From assembly GCF_004683865.2 (NCBI RefSeq), contig NZ_CP038439.1, forward strand, positions 231,501 to 295,500: 64,000 nucleotides of DNA, written 5' to 3'. The translations under genes and the position numbers were made by a program. The first letter of the stretch is position 1. Every line of letters starts with the position of its first letter. The notes beneath the pieces are model-generated. The model worked only from the letters and a program-made list of their open reading frames with translations. It was not told where the DNA came from and did no database searches. This stretch comes from Paracoccus liaowanqingii (GTDB lineage: Bacteria > Pseudomonadota > Alphaproteobacteria > Rhodobacterales > Rhodobacteraceae). Shown here one piece after another: positions 48,601-59,108 of this stretch.

Positions 48601-48673
48601 CTTCGTCCCCGCGCTCTACTGCGCCGTCTTCCGCGTCAGCCCCCCGAAACCCGAAACGCCTTCTTCTTCATGA
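45614..48673 (+). CDS. RND-family efflux transporter permease (AcrB/HAE1-like)
   Basis: Proton-driven exporter of 1019 residues. Helix 1 (about 15-32) is followed by a large periplasmic loop, helices 2-6 from ~340, helix 7 near ~535, a second loop and helices 8-12 at the end. The proton-relay Asp pair is in ALGLLVDDAMIAIE (near 405). The last residues, TPSSS and the stop, are written in dispersed repeat copy H. No outer-membrane channel gene is beside it. Substrate cannot be predicted. Confidence 0.93.
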   Translation: MTKFNLSDWALKHRSFVWFLLIVSMIAGTISYLNLGREEDPDFTIKTMIIGAALPGATIDETLKQVTTRIETKLEELDELDFTRSVTMPGQAVVYVELDPTIRGPAVPEVWKRVREMMGDIRPDFPQEFAGFQFNDNFGDVFGNIYAFTSDGFTPRELRDRVEAIRRQVAALDAAGKTELLGVQDEQIFLEFSVARLAALGLNQAQVIATLAQQNAIAPSGVIEAGPERILVRVGGQFDTADAIEAVNLRVGQRFFNLGDVATVTRGYQDPPSSLFRYNGQPAIGLQIGMRQGDNILDFGAELEALMDRIAADLPIGIEMAKIADQPHVVEEAVGHFVTALAEAVAIVLVVSFISLGLRAGLVVTLTIPLCLAITFVILDLYGITLQRISLGALIIALGLLVDDAMIAIETMISRLEIGESLTDAASYAWTSIAFPMLTGTLVTVAGFIPIGLNSSAAGEFTFSLFVVIAVSLVVSWIVAVLFAPLLGVTFLRADMGHHAKGPGRLRRGFHRLLRGAMRWKWLTIAVTLAIFATSVWGMRFVEQQFFPTSDRTEVLVDITGRQNVSIGRTRADMDRLEASLSDNDDVLFWTSYVGSGAPRFVLSMDVPTAGPHMGQIVIQTPDLAARDRVKAQLNLLAAEEFAGTDIYVKNLEIGPPVGKPVQYRVTAPDADAARDAARGLASVLATEPRLRDIALDWNEPARMVRLVVDQDQARRLGVTSGDIAQALSALFSGAGVTQLRDDIFLIDVVARGAATDRQSLASIRNLQLNLTEGPNVPLSALVTLEYGSEQPLILQRNGLPTVTVKAAIATIDQPATLVTALAGRVAEYQAGLPAEVRVEVGGSVESSADSQAPIAAVVPVMLLIMAVLVMAQMQGFRVALVVFAAAPLGLIGVVAVLVPFGVPLGFVAILGILALIGILIRNSVILVHEIQELLHKGRTQWQAVFEASDSRARPILLTAAAASLALIPISRQVFWGPMAFAMMGGIVAGTLITLVFVPALYCAVFRVSPPKPETPSSS

Positions 48674-48718
48674 AAATATCCCGCAGGGGGTCCGGGGGGC
48701 GCGAAGCCCCCCGGTCCT
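48660..48718 (-). repeat. Dispersed GGGATATTT element, copy H
   Basis: On the minus strand: GGACCGGGGGGC-TTCG-CGCCCCCCGG hairpin, ACCCCCTGC, core GGGATATTTT (48682-48673), CATGAAGAAGAAGG. It lies just after msrA in the same direction. Its far end overlaps the last five codons and the stop of the opposite RND gene. Confidence 0.8.
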
Positions 48719-48724
48719 TGCGAT

Positions 48725-49231
48725 CTATTCCGCTGCCGCGCGCTTCGGCAGGACCCAATCGGGCCGGGGGAAGTGGCAGGTATAGCCGTTGGGAAAGCGT
48801 TCCAGGTAATCCTGGTGCTCGGGCTCGGCCTCCCAGAAATCGCCGGCGGGCGCCAGTTCGGTGACGACGCGGCCGGGCCAGATGCCCGAGGCGTCCACAT
48901 CCGCGATCGTGTCCAGGGCCACCTGCTTCTGGGCCTCGTCGGCATAGTAGATCCCGGACCGATAGCCCGGGCCGATGTCGTTGCCCTGGCGGTTCGGCGT
49001 GCTGGGATCGTGGATCTGGAAGAAGAACTCCAGCAGCCGGCGATAGCTCATCAGGTCGGGATCGAAGGTGATCTCGATGGCCTCGGCATGGGTGCCGTGG
49101 TTGCGATAGGTGGCGTTGGGGATGTCGCCGCCGGAATAGCCGACGCGGGTCGACACGACGCCGGGCAGGCGCCGGATCAGGTCCTGCATGCCCCAGAAGC
49201 AGCCGCCGGCCAGGATTGCGCGCTCAGTCAT
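48725..49231 (-). CDS. msrA: Peptide methionine (S)-S-oxide reductase MsrA
   Basis: Repairs oxidised methionine (S form). It has 168 residues. The catalytic Cys11 is in [41 protein letters not shown] and [24 protein letters not shown] are family hallmarks. No resolving Cys is seen in the C-terminal tail, so recycling may differ from E. coli. The start overlaps the msrB stop by 8 bp; both face the same direction, with msrB upstream. Confidence 0.95.
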   Translation of the reverse strand: MTERAILAGGCFWGMQDLIRRLPGVVSTRVGYSGGDIPNATYRNHGTHAEAIEITFDPDLMSYRRLLEFFFQIHDPSTPNRQGNDIGPGYRSGIYYADEAQKQVALDTIADVDASGIWPGRVVTELAPAGDFWEAEPEHQDYLERFPNGYTCHFPRPDWVLPKRAAAE

Positions 49232-49673
49232 GATGGGCCTCCTCGACCTGGGTCAGATAGTCGCCATAGCCCTCGGCCTCCATCCGGTCCTTGGGCACGA
49301 AGCGCAGCGAGGCCGAGTTGATGCAGTAGCGCAGGCCCCCCTGGTCCTGCGGACCGTCGGGGAAGACATGGCCCAGATGGCTGTCGCCGTGCTTCGAGCG
49401 GACCTCGATCCGGACCATGCCGTGGCTGACATCGCGATGCTCGGTCACGTTGTCCGCGATGGGCTTGGTGAAGGCCGGCCAGCCGCAGCCCGAGTTGTAT
49501 TTCGTCGAACTGACGAACAGCGGCTCGCCCGAGACAATGTCTACATAGATGCCGGCGTCGAAATGATGGTCGTATTCGCCGGTGAAGGCCCGTTCGGTGC
49601 CGTTCTCCTGCGTGACGCGATACTGGTCCGGGGTCAGCCGGTCGATCGCATCCTGGGTTTTCTGATAGGCCAC
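49224..49673 (-). CDS. msrB: Peptide methionine (R)-S-oxide reductase MsrB
   Basis: Repairs the R form of methionine sulfoxide. It has 149 residues. The catalytic Cys is in [12 protein letters not shown] and a resolving Cys in NSGCGWPAF. The two CxxC zinc pairs of many MsrB proteins are absent (PLFVSSTKY and GDSHLGHVF in their places), so this is a zinc-free form. GTG 49673 was chosen because GGAGG lies 5 nt upstream. It leads the msrB-msrA pair. Confidence 0.93.
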   Translation of the reverse strand: MAYQKTQDAIDRLTPDQYRVTQENGTERAFTGEYDHHFDAGIYVDIVSGEPLFVSSTKYNSGCGWPAFTKPIADNVTEHRDVSHGMVRIEVRSKHGDSHLGHVFPDGPQDQGGLRYCINSASLRFVPKDRMEAEGYGDYLTQVEEAHHD

Positions 49674-49737
49674 TCTGTCCTCCGGGAATGGTGCCGTCCG
49701 CCCTCTATATGGGAAGCGGAGGGCCGATCCGCAAAGG

Positions 49738-50706
49738 TCAGGATCGCGAAACCGCGTCCCGCGCGGCGTGATATTCCGCCGCAAGCCGGTCGATGCGGGC
49801 GGCGGCGGGCATGATGTCGCGGACCGCGCCGATCCCCTGGCCCGCGCCCCAGATCGTGCTCCAGGCCTTGGGCTTGCTGGACCCGTCGGCAAAGTTCATC
49901 GCGCTGGCATCCGCGCCCTCCAGCGCGTCCGGGTCCAAGCCTGCCTTGCGGATCGAGGGCGCCAGATAGTTGCCCGACACCCCGGTAAACAGCGACGAGG
50001 TGACGATGTCGCCCGCCCCGCTGTCGACGATCATCTGCTTGTAGGCGGGCTCGGCCTGGGCCTCGGTCGTGGCGATGAAGGGGCTGCCGATATAGGCCAG
50101 ATCCGCTCCCATCACCTGCGCCGCCAGCACCGCGCGGCCCGTGGCGATGGAGCCCGACAGCAGCAGCGGACCGTCGAACCAGTCGCGGATCTCCTGGATC
50201 AGCGCGAAGGGCGATTGCGGGCCGGCATGGCCGCCAGCGCCGGCGGCCACCGCGATCAGCCCGTCGGCGCCCTTCTCGACGGCCTTTTTCGCGAAGACAT
50301 TGTTGATCACGTCATGCAGCGCGATGCCGCCGCAGTCATGGGCGGCCTGGTTCACCTCGACCCGCGCGCCAAGCGAGGTGATCCAGATCGGCACCTTGTG
50401 GCGGTGGCAGATCTCGATGTCGCGCTCCAGCCGGGCATTGCTGCGATGCACGATCTGGTTCACGGCGAAGGGCGCCGCCGGGTGGTCGGGGTTCGCTTGG
50501 TTGTGGCGGTCCAGCTCCTCCTCGATCCGGGTCAGCCAGGCGTCCAGCAGGCACGGTTCGCCGTCCTTCTCGCGGGCGTTCAGCGCGGGAAAGCTGCCGA
50601 CGATGCCCGCCTTGCATTGCGCGATGACCAGATCTGGGCCCGAGACGATGAACATGGGCGAGGCGATGACGGGGATGCGCAGGTTCTGCAGGATCAGTGG
50701 CAGCAT
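49738..50706 (-). CDS. Nitronate monooxygenase / NAD(P)H-dependent flavin oxidoreductase
   Basis: FMN-binding TIM-barrel protein of 322 residues. [20 protein letters not shown] opens the barrel. [16 protein letters not shown] contains the His typical of class I nitronate monooxygenases, and [29 protein letters not shown] binds the FMN phosphate. Such enzymes oxidise nitroalkane anions, but many family members have unknown substrates. Start at 50706, after an AAGGGAGG site. Confidence 0.85.
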   Translation of the reverse strand: MLPLILQNLRIPVIASPMFIVSGPDLVIAQCKAGIVGSFPALNAREKDGEPCLLDAWLTRIEEELDRHNQANPDHPAAPFAVNQIVHRSNARLERDIEICHRHKVPIWITSLGARVEVNQAAHDCGGIALHDVINNVFAKKAVEKGADGLIAVAAGAGGHAGPQSPFALIQEIRDWFDGPLLLSGSIATGRAVLAAQVMGADLAYIGSPFIATTEAQAEPAYKQMIVDSGAGDIVTSSLFTGVSGNYLAPSIRKAGLDPDALEGADASAMNFADGSSKPKAWSTIWGAGQGIGAVRDIMPAAARIDRLAAEYHAARDAVSRS

Positions 50707-50852
50707 GGGGTCCTCCCTTGAGTGCGGCCACGATGCCGCGCGTTTGGGCAGTGGGCAAGCCGTGACGCGGCGACAGGGTGCGGGCTCTGGCCATCGCAGG
50801 TGGGGCGGCCTAAGCCGGGGGCGGAAATTGCACATCGTGAAAGGCCCGCCCC

Positions 50853-51761
50853 ATGATCCGTCCCGCCCTTGCCCTGCTGCTGAGTGCCGCGCCGCTGGCC
50901 GCCCACAGCCCGGATGACCAGACCCCCCATGACCAGACCGGGCGCATCGCGGTCATGTCCGCCTTCGAGCCGGAATGGATCAGTCTGCAGGCCGATCTGG
51001 AGGGGGCCGAGACGCAGACCATCAACGGCACCGAATTCATCACCGGCACCCTGTCGGGGCAGGAGGTGGTGCTGTTCCTGTCGGGCGTGTCGATGGTGAA
51101 TGCCGCGATGACCACGCAGATGGCGCTGGAGCGGTTCGACATCGAGGCGATCGTCTTTTCCGGCATCGCGGGCGGCGTCGATCCCTCGCTGAACATCGGC
51201 GACGTGGTGGTGGCCGCCGAATGGGGCCAGTGGCTGGAGACGGTCATGGCGCGGCAGGTGGGCGAGGCGTTCGAGCTGCCGGGCTTTCTGGACTCGCCCT
51301 TTGCGAACGAGGGGATGATCTTTACCCGCGAGACGACCGTCGCCTCGGATCGCGGCGCGCCCGAGCGGCGGTTCTGGTTCCCCGCCGATCCGGCCCTGCT
51401 GGAGGTCGCGGGCCGCGTGGCCGAGGAGACCGACCTGGCCGCCTGCAACGCGGATAACGCCTGCCTGACCGAGCCGCCGCAGATCCGCGTCGGCGGGAAC
51501 GGCGTGTCGGGGTCGTCCTTCATGGACAACGCGCAGCTGCGCGACTGGCTGGCGGGCACCTTCGAGGCGCAGGTGGTGGACATGGAATCGGCCGCCGTCG
51601 CGCAGGTGGCCTGGGCCAATCAGGTGCCGTTCATCGCCTTCCGGTCGCTGTCGGACCTGGCGGGCGGCGGCGAGGGCGAGAACGAGATGGGCGTCTTCAT
51701 GTCGCTGGCCTCCGAGAACTCGGCCACGCTGGTCAAGGCCTTCCTGGCCGAGATGCCCTGA
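50853..51761 (+). CDS. Exported 5'-methylthioadenosine/S-adenosylhomocysteine nucleosidase-like protein
   Basis: Nucleoside phosphorylase-fold protein of 302 residues. GRIAVMSAFEPEWISL opens the domain, VFSGIAGGVDPSLNIGDVVVA forms the ribose site and VVDMESAAVAQVAW holds the substrate Glu, then FRSLSDLAGG supplies the catalytic Asp. A signal peptide (MIRPALALLLSAAPLAAHS) precedes it, so it should act in the periplasm. It is larger than cytoplasmic E. coli Mtn (232), with an insert of ~50 residues near 155-205 that carries a Cys pair. Confidence 0.82.
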   Translation: MIRPALALLLSAAPLAAHSPDDQTPHDQTGRIAVMSAFEPEWISLQADLEGAETQTINGTEFITGTLSGQEVVLFLSGVSMVNAAMTTQMALERFDIEAIVFSGIAGGVDPSLNIGDVVVAAEWGQWLETVMARQVGEAFELPGFLDSPFANEGMIFTRETTVASDRGAPERRFWFPADPALLEVAGRVAEETDLAACNADNACLTEPPQIRVGGNGVSGSSFMDNAQLRDWLAGTFEAQVVDMESAAVAQVAWANQVPFIAFRSLSDLAGGGEGENEMGVFMSLASENSATLVKAFLAEMP

Positions 51762-51763
51762 CC

Positions 51764-51793
51764 GAAAAGGCCCCGGATCGCTCCGGGGCCTCT
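51764..51793. terminator. Bidirectional terminator between convergent genes
   Basis: Stem GGCCCCGGA (51769-51777) pairs with TCCGGGGCC (51782-51790) around TCGC, with AAAA before and TCTT after. It can end both the nucleosidase gene and the leftward clpB. Confidence 0.75.
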
Positions 51794-51807
51794 TGCTCCA
51801 GAGGGGC

Positions 51808-54444
<2,637 letters not shown>

Positions 54445-54522
54445 CGGGCATTCTCCTTTGTCAAAAGCCCCCGGTCTGTCAGACGCCCTGATGCGGCACG
54501 CCCGGGTCCGGGTCTTGTGCTG

Positions 54523-54551
54523 ATTTGGGGGGCAGTGGCGACGCTTTCAAG
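54523..54551 (-). promoter_or_regulatory. Heat-shock (sigma-32-type) promoter of clpB
   Basis: On the minus strand CTTGAAA (54551-54545) is followed after 14 nt by CCCCAAAT (54530-54523), close to the sigma-32 consensus CTTGAAA and CCCCATNT. The -35 lies inside a perfect palindrome GACGCTT-GA-AAGCGTC (54540-54555). About 80 bp separate it from clpB. Confidence 0.6.
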
Positions 54552-54573
54552 CGTCCCGCCCCCGTGCCATAAG
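54545..54573 (+). promoter_or_regulatory. Possible pyrF promoter
   Basis: TTTCAA (54545-54550) and CATAAG (54568-54573), 17 bp apart, lie 28 bp before the pyrF start. The -35 overlaps the opposite clpB -35, so the two could interfere. Match to the vegetative consensus is only moderate. Confidence 0.35.
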
Positions 54574-54601
54574 GCGCGCATCACGCAAAAGGGGATGCAG
54601 G

Positions 54602-55282
54602 ATGGATGACCGGCTGATCGTGGCGCTGGATGTGCCGAACGCGCTGGCGGGGCTGAAGCTGGCCGAGCAGCTGGGCGACGCCGTGGGCTTCTACAAGATC
54701 GGGCTGGGCATGCTGACCGGCGGCGGCCTGGGGTTGGCCAACGAGCTGAAGCAGGAGCATGGCAAGCGCATCTTCCTGGACATGAAGCTGTTCGACATCG
54801 GCGCCACCGTCGAGGCCGCCGTGCGGGGCCTGGCGCAGTTCGAGCTGGATTTCCTGACCGTGCATGGCGATCCGCATGTCGTGGCCGCCGCGATGCAGGG
54901 TGCGGCAGGGTCGGACATGAAGATCCTGGCGGTCACCGTCCTGACCTCGCTGGACCGCGCCGACATGGATGCGGGGATGATCCGGGCGGGCGATCTGCAC
55001 GAGATCACCGTCGAACGCGCCGCCCGGGCCTATGAGGCGGGCGCCGACGGCGTCATCTGTTCCCCGCAGGAGGCCGCGGCGATTCGCGCCCTGCCGGGGT
55101 CGCGGCTGATCGTGACGCCGGGGGTGCGGCCGGTGGGCGCGGCACGCGGCGACCAGAAGCGGGTCGAGACGCCGGGCGACGCGCTGGCGGCGGGGGCCGA
55201 TCACATCGTGGTGGGCCGCCCGATCTGGCAGGCCGCCGACCCGCGCGCGGCGGCGCAGTCGATCCTGTCGCAAATGGTCTGA
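54602..55282 (+). CDS. pyrF: Orotidine-5'-phosphate decarboxylase
   Basis: Last step of UMP synthesis. It has 226 residues. The active-site DMKLFDIGATVEAAV contains the catalytic Asp-Lys-Asp array near residue 61. VTVLTSLDRADM, the phosphate-binding IVTPGVRP and ADHIVVGRPI are intact. The AGGATG context gives a good start. Monocistronic by the look of its flanks. Confidence 0.95.
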   Translation: MDDRLIVALDVPNALAGLKLAEQLGDAVGFYKIGLGMLTGGGLGLANELKQEHGKRIFLDMKLFDIGATVEAAVRGLAQFELDFLTVHGDPHVVAAAMQGAAGSDMKILAVTVLTSLDRADMDAGMIRAGDLHEITVERAARAYEAGADGVICSPQEAAAIRALPGSRLIVTPGVRPVGAARGDQKRVETPGDALAAGADHIVVGRPIWQAADPRAAAQSILSQMV

Positions 55283-55383
55283 ACGGTCTGATCTGCTTGC
55301 TGCAAGCCCCGCCCGGGCGGGAACCGCATTGACCGGATGCCCGCCCCCGGGCCACCATCGCCTGGCATGGCAAGGGGGCGGAA

Positions 55384-56097
55384 ATGGCGGGCGACGGCAT
55401 TCGGCAGAAAGCCCAGAACGAGCTGGTCCTGTCCTTCCTGTCCGTGCGGCGAGCGATCGGGGCGCTTGGCTTCTTCCTGCCGCTGGCGCTGCTGGCGGCC
55501 TCGCTGGTCGAGCCGGGCGGGCTGCGGACCAGCCTGTCGGCCTATTACCATTCCCCCATGCGCGAGATCTTCGTGGGCACCCTGATCGCGCAGGCGGTGT
55601 TCCTGTGGAGCTATGAGGGGTTCCGCCCCGACGCGGGCGAGATCATTACCGACAAGCGCATGGCGCGGCTGGCCGCCCTGTCGGTCGCGCTGGTGGCGCT
55701 GCTGCCGACCACTGGGCCCCCGTCCCCCTGCACCGCGCTGCAATGCCTGCTGGGCGCGGGGCCGTCGGCGCTGATCCACACCCTTGCGGCGGGGCTGTTC
55801 TTCGGGGCGCTGGCGGTGTTCTGCCTGGTGCTGTTCGTGAAGGGGGTCGAGGACGGGCCGGAAAAGCGCGCCTCGAACCGGATCTATCGGGTCTGCGGCT
55901 GGACGATCATCGGCAGCATCGGGACCATCGGGCTGCTGTTCGCGACCGGGCTGGATCAGGTGCTGGCGCCGCTGCGCCCGGTCTTCTGGCTGGAGACGGC
56001 GGCCAGCTTCGCCTTCGCCACCAGCTGGGCGGTCAAGGGCGACAGCCTGCGCCCGCTGGTGCGCCGCGTCATGGCGGTGCAGGCCAGCTCGCCCTGA
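55384..56097 (+). CDS. Hypothetical six-helix membrane protein
   Basis: A 237-residue protein with about six membrane helices (24-42, 60-76, 93-108, 130-152, 173-190 and 198-216). A short charged cytoplasmic N-terminus (AGDGIRQKAQNELVLSF) and a basic C-terminus (RPLVRRVMA) are present. SAYYHSPMREIFVGTL after helix 1 is a distinctive segment that I recall in unnamed DUF998-like proteins, but this is weak. Its 3' end overlaps the opposite Nudix gene by 29 bp. Confidence 0.75.
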   Translation: MAGDGIRQKAQNELVLSFLSVRRAIGALGFFLPLALLAASLVEPGGLRTSLSAYYHSPMREIFVGTLIAQAVFLWSYEGFRPDAGEIITDKRMARLAALSVALVALLPTTGPPSPCTALQCLLGAGPSALIHTLAAGLFFGALAVFCLVLFVKGVEDGPEKRASNRIYRVCGWTIIGSIGTIGLLFATGLDQVLAPLRPVFWLETAASFAFATSWAVKGDSLRPLVRRVMAVQASSP

Positions 56098-56479
56098 TCC
56101 AGGCGCAGAAATACGGCACGGCGCGGGGATGGGCCAGATACTCCGCGACGGGCATCATCCGCCAGTGCTGCCCCTCGTCGCCAAAGCGGATCGCCGCAAT
56201 CTCGGCCGCCGTCAGGGTGCCCGCGAACAGCCACGAGATCATCGGCGGCGCGGCATGGGACGGAAAGGTCCGGCCCCGCAGGCGGTCGGGGGGCAGGCGC
56301 AGGCCGAATTCCTCGTGCAGTTCGCGCAGCGCGCAGTCCAGGGGCGTCTCGGACCCCTCGCGGCCGCCGCCGGGCAGGTCCCAATGGCCGGGGAAGGGCA
56401 GGCCCGCGCGGTCGTCGCGCAGATAGGTCAGCATCCGCCCGTCCCGGGTCAGCAGCAGCTTGGCGCCGTGAAAGTCCAC
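56069..56479 (-). CDS. Nudix hydrolase
   Basis: A 136-residue pyrophosphohydrolase. The Nudix box GGGREGSETPLDCALRELHEEFGL is complete (GX5EX7REUXEEXGU), in the middle of GHWDLPGGG. Starts with GTG at 56479. Nucleotide diphosphate-X substrate cannot be predicted. It follows the N-formylglutamate amidohydrolase by 5 bp. Confidence 0.85.
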   Translation of the reverse strand: MDFHGAKLLLTRDGRMLTYLRDDRAGLPFPGHWDLPGGGREGSETPLDCALRELHEEFGLRLPPDRLRGRTFPSHAAPPMISWLFAGTLTAAEIAAIRFGDEGQHWRMMPVAEYLAHPRAVPYFCAWIRASWPAPP

Positions 56480-56484
56480 TGCGG

Positions 56485-57360
56485 CTATTCGGCGGCGATC
56501 CGGCCGCCCGCCGGATCGGCCAGCAGGCTGGTCAGGCGCCCCATCATCCGGTCGATCCGCGCGGCGAAGTCGTCGAAGTCGGCGCGCGGCGTCAGCGTCG
56601 CCTCGTGCATGTAGAGGGAGCGGTCGATCTCCAGCTGCACGACATGGACATGCTGCGCGGGCCGGCCATAGGCCGAGCAGATGTAGGCCCCCGAGAAGGG
56701 AGAGTTGCGCCGCACCGTCCAGCCCTCGGCCTCGATGGCGCCGCAGACCGCGTCCGAGACGCGCGCCGCCGCCGACAGCCCGTGGCGGTTGCCCAGCACC
56801 ATGTCCGGGCGCGTGCCCTGCAGATGGCCGAGCGCGTCATGGGGCATGGAGTGCATGTCGATCAGGATCGCCTGCCCGAAGCGGGCGCGGGCCTGCGAGA
56901 TCAGCCCCGACAGGGCGGCATGATAGGGGCGCCAGCAGCTGTCGATGCGGCGGTCGGCCTCGGCCCGGTCGATCTGGCGGTCGTGGATCGCGCGGCCCTG
57001 CGACACGACGCGGGGAATTACCCCCAGCCCTGCCAGGGTGCGCTGGTTCAGCGGATGGCGCGGCACGCCGCGCACGACCAGCGGGTCGATCTCGTCCGCG
57101 CCCCGGTTCAGGTCCACGATGCAGCGCGGAATGCGCGCGGCCAGCGTCACCGCGCCATGCCGGATGGCGGGCGCGATCAGGCGGTCGATGAAGGCATCCT
57201 CGGACGAGCGCAGGGCGGCCACCGGCAGGCGCGTCTCGCGCAGGAACCAGTCGGGATAGTCGCGTCCCGAATGGGGCGAGGCAAAGATCACGCCGGACAG
57301 CCAGGCGTCCGGGCGTGTCAGCACGTATGACAGGTCGGGAGACAGGTCAGGCTGGGACAA
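56485..57360 (-). CDS. N-formylglutamate amidohydrolase family protein
   Basis: Predicted hydrolase of N-formylglutamate (histidine breakdown) or a related N-acyl amino acid, 291 residues. FASPHSGRDYP supplies a metal His and Glu/Asp region, CIVDLNRGADEIDP a second site, LIDMHSMPH a third, with ICSAYGRPAQHVHVVQLEIDR near the end. The TTG at 57360 has GAGGA 6 nt upstream and starts SQPDLSPDL; an in-frame ATG at 57393 is the alternative. No hut genes are beside it. Confidence 0.82.
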   Translation of the reverse strand: MSQPDLSPDLSYVLTRPDAWLSGVIFASPHSGRDYPDWFLRETRLPVAALRSSEDAFIDRLIAPAIRHGAVTLAARIPRCIVDLNRGADEIDPLVVRGVPRHPLNQRTLAGLGVIPRVVSQGRAIHDRQIDRAEADRRIDSCWRPYHAALSGLISQARARFGQAILIDMHSMPHDALGHLQGTRPDMVLGNRHGLSAAARVSDAVCGAIEAEGWTVRRNSPFSGAYICSAYGRPAQHVHVVQLEIDRSLYMHEATLTPRADFDDFAARIDRMMGRLTSLLADPAGGRIAAE

Positions 57361-57424
57361 GGACAGTCCTCGGCATCCGTTGCGATGGCGCATATAAACC
57401 TGAAATCCTGGTTGCCGATAGGTC

Positions 57425-57453
57425 TTGAATACCCCCGAGACCCTCGTTATAGA
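57425..57453 (+). promoter_or_regulatory. Sigma-70-type promoter of tRNA-Val
   Basis: TTGAAT (57425-57430), 17-bp spacer, TATAGA (57448-57453). This is the best vegetative promoter match I found in the window and lies 63 bp before the tRNA-Val gene. Confidence 0.55.
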
Positions 57454-57516
57454 CACGCGAACCGAGGGGGTCCCAAAGGGTTTTCGCAAGGAAACGTGAT
57501 GGAATCACCGAGGAAC

Positions 57517-57591
57517 GGGCGGTTAGCTCAGCGGTAGAGCACTACGTTGACATCGTAGTGGCCACTGGTTCGATCCCAGTACCGCCCACCA
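57517..57591 (+). tRNA. tRNA-Val (anticodon GAC), CCA encoded
   Basis: A 75-nt cloverleaf. Acceptor GGGCGGT pairs with ACCGCCC, the D arm has AGCTCAGCGGTAGAGC, anticodon stem CTACG/CGTAG encloses loop TTGACAT, and the T arm has GGTTCGATCCC. CCA is encoded at 57589-57591. The next gene is rpmJ. Confidence 0.97.
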
Positions 57592-57601
57592 ATATTTCGC
57601 C

Positions 57602-57633
57602 GCCCCCGGCCACAACCGGGGGCATTTCGTTTT
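57602..57633 (+). terminator. Terminator after tRNA-Val
   Basis: GCCCCCGG (57602-57609) pairs with CCGGGGGC (57616-57623), followed by ATTTCGTTTT. Ends or attenuates the tRNA transcript before rpmJ. Confidence 0.65.
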
Positions 57634-57672
57634 CCTGGCGGCAGCGCAGCGCCGCGACGATGGAGACAACCG

Positions 57673-57798
57673 ATGAAGGTTCGCAATTCGCTCCGCTCGC
57701 TCAAGAGCCGGCACCGCGACTGCCAGGTCGTGCGCCGCAAGGGCCGCGTCTACGTGATCAACAAGACCAACCGCCGCTTCAAGGCCCGTCAGGGCTGA
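57673..57798 (+). CDS. rpmJ: 50S ribosomal protein L36
   Basis: A 41-residue ribosomal protein: [17 protein letters not shown], then [20 protein letters not shown]. Only one Cys is present, so the zinc site of the CCCH type is missing; this is the zinc-free form usual in alphaproteobacteria. The ATG sits 12 bp after GATGGAGAC. Short genes like this are easily missed. It is flanked by two terminators and so is probably its own unit or shares the tRNA promoter. Confidence 0.96.
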   Translation: MKVRNSLRSLKSRHRDCQVVRRKGRVYVINKTNRRFKARQG

Positions 57799-57850
57799 TC
57801 CGCGGGGACTTGGCCGGGCTTCCGGCAGGTCACGGGAAACGACAGCATCA

Positions 57851-57876
57851 CCCGCCCCGCAAGGGGCGGGTTTTTT
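57851..57876 (+). terminator. Rho-independent terminator after rpmJ
   Basis: CCCGCCCC (57851-57858) pairs with GGGGCGGG (57863-57870) around GCAA, followed by six Ts. Confidence 0.85.
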
Positions 57877-58000
57877 CATGGCCGGGTCTCTCGCGCCCGG
57901 CAGCCGTTAAGCTATTGTCAACTTTCTCCTGTGGGTTGAACGCCCGAAACGCTATGATCGCGCTGCAGGCAGTGGGCCTCGCGGGTGCGGGAACGGGCGA

Positions 58001-58972
58001 ATGATGATTCTGGGCGGACTACTGGGCGTGCTGATGGCGGGGCTGCTGGTCGACGGATCGGGGATGGTCGCGGGCACCAAGGCCGAGGACGAGGACAACG
58101 ACCAAGACGCCCCCGAACCCGAGGAGGAGGCGCTGCCGCCCATCATGCCCGGGCCCGACGATTCCGTGATGCCCGGGCCCGAGGACCCCCCGCAGACCGA
58201 GTCCGAGGCCGAGGACGATGCGCCCGGCGGCGCCTTCGACGGGTCGGACGATCTGGACTTCATCATGGGCTCGACCGGCCACGACATGATTCGCGGAGGC
58301 GGCGGGGGCGACGACCTGCGCGGCGGTCTGGGCGACGACACGATCCATGGCGGCGACGGCAACGACTGGATCCAGGGCGACGCCGATTACGGGCTTGGCG
58401 GGGACGACGTGATCCATGGCGGGGCGGGCGACGACGTCCTGGCCGGGCAGGGCGGCGACGACCTGCTGTTCGGCGATCCGGGCGACGACACGCTGCTGGG
58501 CGGCGCGGGCAATGATTCGCTGTTCGGCGGGGCGGGCAACGACATCCTTTCGGGTCATGACGGCGACGACCTGCTGGTCTCGACCCAAGGGTCGGACGAT
58601 CTGGACGGCGGGCGCGGCAACGACGTGCTGATCGGCCATGACGGCCCCGAGACGGTCTGGATGAACGGCGGCGAGGGCGACGACGTGCTGATGCCCGGCG
58701 CCCACGACTTCGCCTCGGGGAATGCGGGGGCCGATACCTTCGTGCTGCGCCACGTTCCCGAGGGTTTCCCCACCATCGCCGATTACGACGCCGCCGAGGA
58801 CCAGATCACCCTGCATGTGCGGGCCGATCTGGCCGAGGGCGCACTGCTGACCCTGCGCGAGGACGGCGACGGCACCTATCTGCTGGAGATGAACGGCGAC
58901 CCGGTGGGCCGCTTCCTGGGCGGCGGCGGGCTGCGGCTGGAGGATGTGCGCATCGAGCCGGTCCCGGCCTGA
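58001..58972 (+). CDS. RTX-repeat calcium-binding protein with N-terminal hydrophobic segment
   Basis: A 323-residue protein. An N-terminal hydrophobic segment (about 2-18, [18 protein letters not shown]) is followed by an acidic Pro/Glu linker (about 27-75). About ten RTX nonapeptide-type repeats of the form GGxGxDxLx (about 78-225) should form a calcium-dependent beta roll. A C-terminal domain follows ([23 protein letters not shown]). It lacks an obvious large enzyme domain, and no type I secretion genes are adjacent. It may be anchored, exported by Sec, or secreted by type I. Role unknown. Confidence 0.82.
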   Translation: MMILGGLLGVLMAGLLVDGSGMVAGTKAEDEDNDQDAPEPEEEALPPIMPGPDDSVMPGPEDPPQTESEAEDDAPGGAFDGSDDLDFIMGSTGHDMIRGGGGGDDLRGGLGDDTIHGGDGNDWIQGDADYGLGGDDVIHGGAGDDVLAGQGGDDLLFGDPGDDTLLGGAGNDSLFGGAGNDILSGHDGDDLLVSTQGSDDLDGGRGNDVLIGHDGPETVWMNGGEGDDVLMPGAHDFASGNAGADTFVLRHVPEGFPTIADYDAAEDQITLHVRADLAEGALLTLREDGDGTYLLEMNGDPVGRFLGGGGLRLEDVRIEPVPA

Positions 58973-59108
58973 ACGGGCTTTCCTTTCGCGCGCCGTTCGG
59001 CTAGACGCGCGCATCCGCCGGGCATCCGGCCCGTGCGGTGCATCCTATGGACCTTGCTGGACGACATCCCGGCCTGCGCCCCCACCCCTGTTTCCAAAGG
59101 AGATCCCG

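Noticed and set aside
58249..58680. RTX repeat DNA as a tandem repeat array or CRISPR
   Set aside because: The periodicity is at protein level (GGxGxDxLx) with variable codons, and there are no identical spaced repeats.
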